From: Planctomycetales bacterium | Lineage (GTDB): Bacteria > Planctomycetota > UBA11346 | DNA: 15,025 nucleotides | NCBI GenBank assembly: GCA_025362255.1 | Contig: JANYGY010000159.1 | Coordinates: forward strand, 1 to 15,025 | Reading direction: 5' to 3' | Shown: piece by piece, positions 7,379 through 14,573 of the stretch | Layout of the letters: each line of letters begins with the position of its first letter | How positions within the stretch are numbered: position 1 is the stretch's first letter | The notes under the pieces: model-generated | What the model was told of the DNA's origin: nothing | Database searches by the model: none | What the model saw: only the letters and a program-made list of their open reading frames with translations | Position numbers and translations under genes: made by a program

Positions 7379-9064
7379 ATGGTTGGTTCTCGGTTTTTAC
7401 GTCTGTTCGCCTACGGGCTGATCCCGACTGCAGGAATGCTGTTCTCGGGGTGCAGTGGCGATCAGAATCCGCTGGTCGCCGCCGGCGAACTCCAGGCCAA
7501 ACCGGCTGACAGCGTGTACCGCGAAAATTCACCGCAGCCCCGATCCGGACAACTCGAAGATCGTCTGGATCTGTACCGCCAGCAAACCTATGTGAATAAC
7601 CCAGTCGATGCGCCGTTGCCGCAGGGGGCTTTTCCGCCTTCGGTGGCACCGGGTCGCGTACCGCACGACGATGTGCCCTTCACCGCCGCCTATCGACATG
7701 CGGTCTACCTTAATGGACTGAATTCGGTCAATTGGACTCGGACGAATATCGCCGCACCTGACGCGCAGATCATCAAAGTCGGCTCCGAGTACGCAGAATT
7801 GCTCGTCGAAGGCGCGGTAGCACCTATTAATGGGGAGTACCCGGCCTTGGCGACGGACGTCAATTTGTACCAACGCGTCGAAGCAGTACGTGGGGGACGT
7901 GACAAAATCGCTGCCGGGAGCTGCCGTTCGACCTCGATCTTTGAATCCTACGTGTTTAACGGAAACGTCGAAAAGCCCGATGGTACCGTGTCCTTTTTTC
8001 GCGGGTTTGAAAATACCCGGGGCAATTTCGACGCCGTCCAAAACGTCTGGTATGCTCGCCGTGGTCGGATGCTCCTCGCCCGGCCTTCGCTCCGTTACTT
8101 TGGTTACGGGCAAAAGTGCGATGACCCCCGCATCGACTGCGGACGGGTGCCCTATCCGATTTTAAGCGGACAATTTTTGGGCGTCCTGGTGATGATGCAC
8201 AGTTATCCCATCGTCCAGAAATTCGGCTGGTGGCCAAATAACGGCAACACCGATGTCATACCTTACGGCTTGGACACAGACATCGGTGGTCCAGAACAAT
8301 TTTCGGGCCCACCCATCCACATCACCTTGCCGATTAATCAACCTATTCCGCGCACTACTGGCGTGCGCGAGCTGACCATGACGCGGGTTGATGCCGCAGG
8401 TACGCCGACGGCACCAACGACCGATCCCTCGAGCCGCTCCGCCTGGCAACAATTCAAAGTCTTCTCGAATGTGAAAGGGCTGATCATTCCCACCATTCCG
8501 GCGCCATTGAATGGACAGTTCCGTGCTGCCGGACCGATCGCCGCACTTTTATCAAATATCGCAGTTCCCAGTGATCCAACGAACCTCGGTTATATTACAC
8601 CGCCCGTGCCCACTCGTGGTACCTATGTCTTTACCGTCGATGCTACGACCGATCTTTCGGTCGTGGTCGCCGGTGACATTCTTGTCATTAATATCAAGGC
8701 CGGGCCATACAAAGGCATTTACAAATACACCATCATTGCGGTGAACAATTCTACCAAGACTGTGACCATACTTATTCCCTCCAATACGTTTACGACGTTC
8801 GACCCGTTGAGCCCTGCATTTCCACCGAGTGCTTACCTCAACAATCTCGACAATCTCAAGCTCGATTTTGAAAGCACCACCTCGGTATTGGTGTCGTCAT
8901 TGCTCGACGTCAACCTGCAAGATGGCGAACTCGTACTCGTTCCCATTGCACCCATACAAAATCTCACCAGTTATCGCATGACCTTTCGCATGGTCACCCC
9001 TGCCTTCGATTCCGGGGTGCAGACCTTTACCTTCACCACCAACGATACCGGCATTTACCCATAA
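7379..9064 (+). CDS. Large lipoprotein with possible degenerate CAP-like region and C-terminal Ig-like fold
   Basis: A 561-residue secreted lipoprotein. The signal peptide (basic SRFLR, then hydrophobic 9-23) ends in lipobox LFSGC with the lipidated cysteine at 25, so it is anchored in a membrane and faces the periplasm or surface. I do not recognise the full family. The order of features resembles bacterial CAP/SCP-plus-Ig proteins: AYRHAVYLNGLNSVNW (about 104-119), then a WYARRGRMLLARPSLRYFGYG block (224-244). A WWPNNGNTDVIPYG segment follows (284-297), then GPPIHITLP (310-318). The end (about 518-557, LVPIAPIQNLTSYRMTF and QTFTFTTND) looks like the last strands of a bacterial Ig-like domain. 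The middle (about 370-500) is rich in T, V, I and N, beta-like. Four cysteines besides C25 may form disulfides. The next gene starts on its last base. Confidence 0.7.
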   Translation: MVGSRFLRLFAYGLIPTAGMLFSGCSGDQNPLVAAGELQAKPADSVYRENSPQPRSGQLEDRLDLYRQQTYVNNPVDAPLPQGAFPPSVAPGRVPHDDVPFTAAYRHAVYLNGLNSVNWTRTNIAAPDAQIIKVGSEYAELLVEGAVAPINGEYPALATDVNLYQRVEAVRGGRDKIAAGSCRSTSIFESYVFNGNVEKPDGTVSFFRGFENTRGNFDAVQNVWYARRGRMLLARPSLRYFGYGQKCDDPRIDCGRVPYPILSGQFLGVLVMMHSYPIVQKFGWWPNNGNTDVIPYGLDTDIGGPEQFSGPPIHITLPINQPIPRTTGVRELTMTRVDAAGTPTAPTTDPSSRSAWQQFKVFSNVKGLIIPTIPAPLNGQFRAAGPIAALLSNIAVPSDPTNLGYITPPVPTRGTYVFTVDATTDLSVVVAGDILVINIKAGPYKGIYKYTIIAVNNSTKTVTILIPSNTFTTFDPLSPAFPPSAYLNNLDNLKLDFESTTSVLVSSLLDVNLQDGELVLVPIAPIQNLTSYRMTFRMVTPAFDSGVQTFTFTTNDTGIYP

Positions 9065-9798
9065 TGTTCACCCGCCGGGCACGACACTTGGTGGTGCCCG
9101 GCGTGGTCCTGGCGTTGGTTGCGGTTGCGTGGCTGATCATTCCGCAGGTCCCTGCGCCGCTCATTGGCGAGTTCCATCAGAAGCACGAGTCGAGGAATTC
9201 CGAATTCTTCAACCTTCCAGGCTCGTCGATTCAGACGCTCACGATTCGACAGGCGGCAACGGCGACGCCATCGACGTGGTTGCGGCACTCACCCACTGTT
9301 AGCCGTATTCCGACCTGGCCACGACACGTCTCCAGCGGCAAGGGGTGTGACGGCTGTGATAGTCCCACCATTTTGAATGGAGCAGGCCCTGGAGAGGACA
9401 CGCTGACCCGCCGTGGAGTCTTGTCCTTTGATCGTCCAACCGGCCCGGCCGCGGCGGCCGCGCAATCGAATGGCTATCAGGCGCCACCGCGAGAATCGTT
9501 GATGACTGACCGCGATCGCGGGGTCACCATCCAGGACCGGATCGACCTGGGATTCCCCTACGATCCCGCCGCGTGGCACGATGGGGTGCTCGAAATCACC
9601 AACAAGACCCCTGGTCAAGTCGTGGTGTCACTGCACGGCGCCAGCGCCACGACCTGCACCATCGACGGCATGCCCGTTGTCGAAGGTCAACAGTACATCG
9701 TCGACGGCACCATCCAGCTTCACGGGTCTGCCTTGGTTGGGGTTCATGTACGCACAAACGGCCTTGCCGTACAACCACGCCCCAGCGGCAACGGCTGA
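9064..9798 (+). CDS. Membrane-anchored hypothetical protein coupled to the lipoprotein gene
   Basis: A 244-residue protein I do not recognise. The N-terminus is RRARH followed by a hydrophobic segment (about 9-28, LVVPGVVLALVAVAWLIIPQ), a signal anchor or uncleaved signal, placing the rest outside the cytoplasm. A KGCDGCDSP motif (about 93-101) offers two close cysteines for a disulfide, metal or haem-type contact, but it is not CxxCH. The C-terminal region (about 165-240) is valine/threonine/glycine-rich and looks like a small beta domain, with one more cysteine. ATG 9064 overlaps the TAA of the lipoprotein gene (TAATG), so the two are translationally coupled and probably work together. The arrangement recalls pseudopilin or envelope-assembly pairs, but no prepilin motif is present. 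Function unknown. Confidence 0.75.
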   Translation: MFTRRARHLVVPGVVLALVAVAWLIIPQVPAPLIGEFHQKHESRNSEFFNLPGSSIQTLTIRQAATATPSTWLRHSPTVSRIPTWPRHVSSGKGCDGCDSPTILNGAGPGEDTLTRRGVLSFDRPTGPAAAAAQSNGYQAPPRESLMTDRDRGVTIQDRIDLGFPYDPAAWHDGVLEITNKTPGQVVVSLHGASATTCTIDGMPVVEGQQYIVDGTIQLHGSALVGVHVRTNGLAVQPRPSGNG

Positions 9799-9978
9799 CG
9801 CAAAGCACGAACAGAACAACAAAGAGAACAGCAAAGAGAACAGAAGGGCGCAGAGGACGCAGAGATTGAAAGAGAAGACAGAGGCTTGGGTTACTGGTTT
9901 TTCCCAACCCTCCTTTTCAAGCCTCGCACAGCCAGTTCTTCCTCTGCGCTCTCTGCGCCCTCCTGTTATCCGACATCA
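9799..9978. repeat. Long imperfect hairpin element between convergent genes
   Basis: The arms 9839-9864 and 9942-9967 are complementary at 23 of 26 positions by eye; the left arm begins AACAGAAGGGCGCAGAGG. Inside is a nested perfect 8-bp stem, GAGGCTTG (9881-9888) with CAAGCCTC (9918-9925), extended by TTGGG/CCCAA towards a loop around 9893-9902. The right arm carries CCTCTGCG and CCTCCTGTT, shared with the spacer at 1569-1606. Just before the left arm is a purine-rich run of CAAAGAGAA-type repeats (9819-9843). No gene is visible. It probably acts as a two-way terminator or is a MITE/REP-like repeat. Confidence 0.65.
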
Positions 9979-10773
9979 TCAAATCCGACTGACTAGTTTT
10001 CCGCGAAGAGCTGCAAGGCGGGCGGCTGGGTCGGGGTCGGTGATGAGGGCTTCGCCGACCAAGACCGCATCAACTCCGGCTTCCTCAAGGCGCCGGCAAT
10101 CAGCACGGGTGCTAATGCCGCTTTCGCTGACGACGACGCGGTCGCCGCCAAGCAATGCTGGCAGCAGGTCATAGGTGGTCTGCAACGAGATCGTGAAGTC
10201 CTTGAGATTGCGGTTGTTGACGCCGACCAGATTGGTGCCGGCATTGAGCGCGGTTGCGGCTTCATCGGCGTCATGGACTTCGACCAGGACATCAAGGCCG
10301 ATTTCCCAAGCGAAGCCTTGCAGATCGCCCAATTGGCTGCGGCTCAGGCAAGCGACGATGAGCAGGATCGCATCCGCGCCGGCGAGTCTCGCCTCGCTGA
10401 TCTGGCGCTCATCGATGATGAAATCTTTGCGGATGGCGGGCAGCGACACTTCGGCATGAACGCGTTTGAGATGATCGAGATGACCGAAGAAGTACGGTTC
10501 ATCCGTCAGCACGCTGAGGGCGTGCGCACCTCCGAGCTGATAATGGTAGGCGATCAGCACCGGGTCGTAATCGGTGACGAAAATGCCCTTAGAGGGACTG
10601 CCCTTTTTGCATTCGGCAATCACATGGATCGTATCATTCACTGGGCGCCGGAGGGCGGCGCGAAAGCCGCGCGTCGCCGGCAGGTCGCGCAGTGCGCCGC
10701 GGTCGACCGCGGGCAGTCGGGGCACCACCAGCGTGCGTTTGTGATCGACGATGCGCGCGAGGATATCGCTCAT
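9979..10773 (-). CDS. trpC: Indole-3-glycerol phosphate synthase
   Basis: A 264-residue TIM-barrel enzyme converting 1-(2-carboxyphenylamino)-1-deoxyribulose 5-phosphate to indole-3-glycerol phosphate in tryptophan synthesis. Family active-site motifs are all present: IAECKKGSPSKG (E54, K56), RKDFIID (K116), LVEVHD (E165), GVNNRNL (N186, R188) and SESGI (E217, S218). Length and the beginning MSDILARIVDHK fit free-standing TrpC, with no TrpF fusion. I chose ATG 10773. An in-frame ATG at 10797 would add eight residues and is possible. The start sits inside a 14-bp tandem repeat array. No other trp gene is in the window, so the pathway is dispersed. The gene is divergent from nadA with 40 bases between starts. 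Confidence 0.96.
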   Translation of the reverse strand: MSDILARIVDHKRTLVVPRLPAVDRGALRDLPATRGFRAALRRPVNDTIHVIAECKKGSPSKGIFVTDYDPVLIAYHYQLGGAHALSVLTDEPYFFGHLDHLKRVHAEVSLPAIRKDFIIDERQISEARLAGADAILLIVACLSRSQLGDLQGFAWEIGLDVLVEVHDADEAATALNAGTNLVGVNNRNLKDFTISLQTTYDLLPALLGGDRVVVSESGISTRADCRRLEEAGVDAVLVGEALITDPDPAARLAALRGKLVSRI

Positions 10774-10801
10774 GTAAAATCGCTCATGGAGAATCATTCA
10801 T
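10770..10801 (-). other. Two overlapping five-codon mini-ORFs leading into trpC
   Basis: On the minus strand ATG 10801 reads M-N-D-S-P-stop, ending at 10784. ATG 10787 reads M-S-D-F-T-stop, ending at 10770. Each stop overlaps the next start as ATGA, and the second runs into the trpC ATG at 10773. They arise from the tandem repeat. They could be translated upstream ORFs coupled to trpC, or simply by-products of duplication. Neither codes for tryptophan, so a classical trp attenuator is not indicated. Confidence 0.4.
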
Positions 10802-10805
10802 GGAG
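10802..10805 (+). promoter_or_regulatory. Ribosome binding site deciding the nadA start
   Basis: GGAG (within GGAGATAGG) lies eight bases before ATG 10814 and supports that start over the in-frame ATG at 10856, which has no such site. Confidence 0.6.
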
Positions 10806-10813
10806 ATAGGCTG

Positions 10814-11836
10814 ATGGTCGATTCACTGGCGCCCAGGCAAGCTATCATAGCGCCTATGATCCTGCCGCTGTCGCGCCCCGCCCATCAGACTCCGGTTGAC
10901 CTCGTGCCCAGGATCCAACAGCTCAAGCGCGAGCTGAATGCGGTGATTTTAGCGCATTATTATCAAGCCGATGAAATTCAGGATGTGGCCGACTTCATCG
11001 GCGACAGCTTGCAGCTCGCGCGCGAAGCCGCCCACACCACCGCTGACACGATTGTTTTCTGCGGCGTCCATTTCATGGCTGAAACGGCGAAGATCCTGTC
11101 GCCCGCCAAGCAGGTTCTGCTGCCGGATCTCGCCGCAGGATGCAGTCTGGCCGACAGCGCGCCGGCTGCGGAATTCGCGGCGTTCAAGGCCGCCCATCCG
11201 GATCACGTCGTCGTCACCTACGTGAATTCCTCGGCCGCAGTCAAAGCCTTGTCGGATTACTGCTGCACCAGCTCGAACGCGGTCGCGGTGGTCAATAGCA
11301 TCCCACGCAGCACGCCGATCATTTTCGCCCCGGATCGTTTCCTCGGTGATTACGTTGCTCGCCTGACCGGTCGCGAGCTGGTGCTCTGGGAAGGCTCATG
11401 CGAGATTCATGAATTGTTCAGCGCGCAGGCGATTGCCGAACTCAAGCAGGCTCATCCCGGCTGCGTGACGTTGGTCCACCCTGAATGCCCGTTGGCGGTG
11501 CGCGATCTCGGGGATGTGGTCGGTTCAACCAAAGCGCTACTTGAGGCCGTCAAACACGGCCCGGCCACAGCAACTTATCTGGTCGTGACCGAACCCGGCA
11601 TCATCCATCAGATGCGCAAAGCTCGGCCGCAGGCAACGTTCTTGATGGCACCGGCATTTGTCAAAGGCGATGCGAAGGGAAGCTGCACCTCGTGCAACAC
11701 CTGCCCGCACATGCGCCGCAACACCCTCGAAAAGCTGTACTGGTGCATGCGCAACCGGGCCCCGGAAATCCGCCTCGACCCTGAACTGATCGCTCGCGCC
11801 CGCTTGCCCATCGAGCGGATGTTGGCGATCGGCTGA
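10814..11836 (+). CDS. nadA: Quinolinate synthase NadA
   Basis: A 340-residue [4Fe-4S] quinolinate synthase that condenses iminoaspartate with dihydroxyacetone phosphate to quinolinate in de novo NAD synthesis. The three homologous modules begin at ILAHYYQADEIQDVADFIGDS (45-65). Cluster ligands by family alignment are C110 (AAGCSLAD), C196 (EGSCEIHE) and C297, the last of the CTSCNTC motif (291-297). VTYVNSSAAVKALSD and LVHPECPL are further family blocks. ATG 10814 has a good ribosome site. It gives an N-terminus of about 42 residues before AVILAHYY, similar to E. coli. The partners nadB and nadC are not nearby. A Rieske protein gene follows 38 bases later, probably in the same transcript. 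Confidence 0.97.
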   Translation: MVDSLAPRQAIIAPMILPLSRPAHQTPVDLVPRIQQLKRELNAVILAHYYQADEIQDVADFIGDSLQLAREAAHTTADTIVFCGVHFMAETAKILSPAKQVLLPDLAAGCSLADSAPAAEFAAFKAAHPDHVVVTYVNSSAAVKALSDYCCTSSNAVAVVNSIPRSTPIIFAPDRFLGDYVARLTGRELVLWEGSCEIHELFSAQAIAELKQAHPGCVTLVHPECPLAVRDLGDVVGSTKALLEAVKHGPATATYLVVTEPGIIHQMRKARPQATFLMAPAFVKGDAKGSCTSCNTCPHMRRNTLEKLYWCMRNRAPEIRLDPELIARARLPIERMLAIG

Positions 11837-11874
11837 TACGTGTTCACTGATGACGGTTTCGCGGAATACCACCC

Positions 11875-12231
11875 ATGACACAGCTCCATCCCAATCTTGA
11901 TTTCACCCAGATCACCGTCCGGCATCCGGAGGGGTACGAAGTGATCTTAGTGCGTGCGCCCGGCGCTCTCCCTGAGGCTCCGCCCGGGACACAGCCCGAA
12001 ACCCCAGCCGCGACGGTCCACGCATACCGCAATTCGTGCCCGCATCTCGGCATCGGCTTGGATTACGGCAACGGCCAATGCCTGCTCGACGACGGCAAGA
12101 CCTTGCTGTGCGCGATGCATGGAGCGACCTTCGAAGCCGACACCGGACTGTGCACGGGCGGGCCGTGCGCGGGATCGCGGCTCAAGCGCGTGGCGGTCAC
12201 CATCGTCAACGGCGCCGTGATCTGCGATTAA
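11875..12231 (+). CDS. Rieske [2Fe-2S] ferredoxin-like protein
   Basis: A 118-residue soluble Rieske protein. The two cluster-binding boxes are C55-P-H57-L-G and C79-A-M-H82-G, giving the two Cys and two His ligands of a Rieske [2Fe-2S] centre. GPCAGSRLKRVAV near the C-terminus is the usual closing segment of the domain. It has no signal peptide, membrane anchor or oxygenase catalytic domain, so it is a small electron carrier of the ferredoxin or NirD-like kind, cytosolic. A proline-rich loop (about 28-44, APGALPEAPPGTQPETP) before the first box is longer than usual. The gene follows nadA by 38 bases; a link to NadA's iron-sulfur chemistry is possible but unproved. It ends 26 bases from the convergent kinase gene, with no clear terminator between. 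Confidence 0.9.
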   Translation: MTQLHPNLDFTQITVRHPEGYEVILVRAPGALPEAPPGTQPETPAATVHAYRNSCPHLGIGLDYGNGQCLLDDGKTLLCAMHGATFEADTGLCTGGPCAGSRLKRVAVTIVNGAVICD

Positions 12232-12257
12232 AAAACTTCGCGTGTTCGTCGCAGTCT

Positions 12258-14501
12258 TCAGCCGTACTGCTCATGTCGCGCCGGAGCGGCGCGCCAACGC
12301 CGTCCGCCGCAATCCAGGTCAGTCGAACTGGTCAGCGGCTGCCAGGGCAGGGAATGCATGCCGATCGGGGTGATTGCTCGCCACCACCAGGCTCCGCCGA
12401 TGATGCCGACCTCGCAGGTGTCCCGGGTGCGCGCTCCCGCCAGCGCCAGATCCGCACCGGGGCCACCCAGCGATAACCGGCGAAGGACCTGGGCGTACGT
12501 CAATTCAGGACGATTTTCCGGCCTGGCGATGGTCACCGCATCGAATCGGCAATCCCCGTCGAGCCCGACCGGGCCAGGGGTCAGGCCCTCGGGCGGGCTC
12601 ATCGCTGCCGTGCTGCGCGGCAGGCAGCGCAGCCACAGCACCACCACACCGGCGAGTTCGACGATGTTGTCGACCCCCGGCACCAGCGGCACCGCTCTGC
12701 CTGGAACCAGTGGGATGCCGTCGAGCCGCGTGCCGTTGGGAGCGTTGAGATCCTCGATTAAGCAATAGTGATCGACCGCATCATAACGCAGACCGACATG
12801 ATGCCGGCTGAGACGTTGGAGCGCGTCCTTGTGCACCGCTACGGGATAGTTCCGCAGGCAGAGATCGATCGGAGCTTCGCGCAATTTTCCCATGCGCACG
12901 GTGGTCTGAGCAAACAGGAACACCAATGGCTGATCGCTGGTCCCGCTATCGACGGGGGTCAGGGCCAACCACGGCGCGGTCAGCGCCCGGGCGGGATCAC
13001 CGGTGATCGCTGGAGCTGGCGGCCTGATCCGATCATGGCCCGCCAGGATCCGAGCGATGGTGCCGGGCTCATTGGCCAACACGGTCGCCGAGGTGCCGGG
13101 CTCTTTCGGAGAGGGCTGCGGAGCGGCGATGGTCGCCTGCGCGAGCAGGACGGCGGTCATGGTCGCCATCGCGTTGAGGTTGGCGGCGATGGTTGGCAGG
13201 TCAGCCGTTGCCGGATTCTGGGACAAATCACCCGCCCGCATCGCAGGCCGGTCGCCACCGCTGAGATCGATGGCCATGGTCATCTGGTTGGAGGTGTCCG
13301 CGATGGAATCGGCGATCGTTTCGAGCTCGTCGAGTCCTGACTGCTTGCGCAGATCCGCGGTCAGAGTTGCGATGTCGCGCGCCACCGCGCGCGCTGTGCC
13401 TTGGCCGAGATCGCGCATCGCGGTCGATTCATCACGCACCGTTCCCGGTTGCAGGCCGATCGCGTCAAGTGCGGCACCGATGGCGCTGCGCAAGTCGGCT
13501 GGAGTCTGAAAGCGCTTGGTGCGATCCTTGGCCATCGCGGTGGCGATGAGCCCCTGGGTGGCGGGCGAGATCTTCGGTCGCTGAATGCAGATATCGGGCA
13601 CCGGAGCCGTGCAATGCTGATGCAGGATCGCCGGCAATTTACCGTTATAAGGAGGTTCGGCGGCGAGGCAGAAATAGAGCACCGCGCCCAACGCGTAGAT
13701 GTCACTGCGCACATCGAGCGTCGGATCAGTGAGGATCTGCTCTGGCGACATGTACATCGGACTGCCGACAATCGAGCCCTCCATGGTCAGCATCGTGCGG
13801 CTGCTCTCTGTCGAGCGGGCGATCCCGAAATCGGCGAGTTTGGCCTGGCCGTTCGAGGAAACGAAAATATTGGGCGGCTTGATGTCACGGTGGATCAGTT
13901 TCAGCCGATCCGCCTCGGCCAAGCCATCCGCAACCTGATACAGAATCGCCAGCGCCAGCGCCTCCGTCAGTCCGCCTTTGGCTTCGACGAGATCCCGCAG
14001 GTCACCGGAATCAACGTACTCCAAGACCAGGAACATCGTCTGATGCGCCGAGACCCCGGCGTCGAGGCATCGCACTACATTGGGGTGGGCGAGCTGCCGA
14101 GTGATTTTCGATTCCCGCTCAAAGCGCCGCAACGCATCGGCCGCGAAACCGTCCGACGCGATTTGATCAGGTCCTGACTTAATGGTTTTGACCACCACCA
14201 GGCCATTCCCGTCAAGCGCCCCGGCCAACCACACCGACCCCATGCCGCCGTCGGCGAGATGCGCCAACGGCACATAAGGTCCGAGCGCCACCTGTTCTGC
14301 CGGCGGCAGCAGAAGCCCCAGTTTGCGCGCCAGATCAGGATGCAATCCATCCGCGGTGCCCAACCATTCGCGGACCTGATCGACACCGGAAAGATTTTTA
14401 TCCCCGGCATAGCCCACGAGGCGTTCGGCCTGATTCCGGGTCAGAAGTCGACGTTTCCGGCCGGCTTCAACCAGAGCAGTGAGAGGAAGAACGGTATTCA
14501 T
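12258..14501 (-). CDS. Ser/Thr protein kinase with C-terminal FHA domain
   Basis: A 747-residue Hanks-type kinase. A helical N-terminal segment (about 1-68) precedes the kinase domain (about 74-345). The glycine loop is LADGGMGSVW (82-91), the ATP-anchoring lysine K105 (VVVKTIK), the helix-C glutamate probably E130, the catalytic loop HRDIKPPN (204-211), DFG at 224-226, and SPE (252-254) in place of APE. All catalytic residues are intact. A low-complexity Ala/Thr/Asp linker (about 350-525) has no membrane segment, unlike PknB-type kinases, so it looks cytosolic. An FHA phosphothreonine-binding domain follows (about 534-627) with SRHH (565-568) and NGT (589-591). A C-terminal module (about 640-747) with GGAWWWRA is unidentified. 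No clear ribosome site precedes ATG 14501. It is divergent from an RCC1-repeat gene. Confidence 0.95.
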   Translation of the reverse strand: MNTVLPLTALVEAGRKRRLLTRNQAERLVGYAGDKNLSGVDQVREWLGTADGLHPDLARKLGLLLPPAEQVALGPYVPLAHLADGGMGSVWLAGALDGNGLVVVKTIKSGPDQIASDGFAADALRRFERESKITRQLAHPNVVRCLDAGVSAHQTMFLVLEYVDSGDLRDLVEAKGGLTEALALAILYQVADGLAEADRLKLIHRDIKPPNIFVSSNGQAKLADFGIARSTESSRTMLTMEGSIVGSPMYMSPEQILTDPTLDVRSDIYALGAVLYFCLAAEPPYNGKLPAILHQHCTAPVPDICIQRPKISPATQGLIATAMAKDRTKRFQTPADLRSAIGAALDAIGLQPGTVRDESTAMRDLGQGTARAVARDIATLTADLRKQSGLDELETIADSIADTSNQMTMAIDLSGGDRPAMRAGDLSQNPATADLPTIAANLNAMATMTAVLLAQATIAAPQPSPKEPGTSATVLANEPGTIARILAGHDRIRPPAPAITGDPARALTAPWLALTPVDSGTSDQPLVFLFAQTTVRMGKLREAPIDLCLRNYPVAVHKDALQRLSRHHVGLRYDAVDHYCLIEDLNAPNGTRLDGIPLVPGRAVPLVPGVDNIVELAGVVVLWLRCLPRSTAAMSPPEGLTPGPVGLDGDCRFDAVTIARPENRPELTYAQVLRRLSLGGPGADLALAGARTRDTCEVGIIGGAWWWRAITPIGMHSLPWQPLTSSTDLDCGGRRWRAAPARHEQYG

Positions 14502-14573
14502 AAGGACGAACGTTTCGTGACCAGCTCGTTGCTGGAAGCTCGGTCCACGATAAAGTCGCTGACACTAAACGCC
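14502..14573. promoter_or_regulatory. Divergent kinase/RCC1 promoter region with short hairpin
   Basis: A 72-bp spacer. CCAGC (14521-14525) and GCTGG (14531-14535) form a perfect 5-bp stem over loop TCGTT. A weak promoter for the plus-strand gene could be TTGCTG (14529-14534), 16 bases, TAAAGT (14551-14556); the match to consensus is modest. Confidence 0.3.

Larger units (their letters stand above)
10766..10807. repeat. Three 14-bp tandem repeats across the trpC/nadA divergent gap
   Basis: Units TCGCTCATGTAAAA (10766-10779), TCGCTCATGGAGAA (10780-10793) and TCATTCATGGAGAT (10794-10807) follow without gaps. The first covers the trpC start codon (complement of CAT 10771-10773); the third provides the GGAGA used as the nadA ribosome site. 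The array fills almost the whole spacer between the two genes. Confidence 0.85.

Noticed and set aside
10773..10807. Classical trp attenuator leader before trpC
   Set aside because: The mini-ORFs have no Trp codons, and there is no terminator/antiterminator pair in the 40-bp gap.
13401..14177. 258-codon plus-strand frame opposite the kinase
   Set aside because: Antisense to the conserved kinase domain, with no domain signature of its own.
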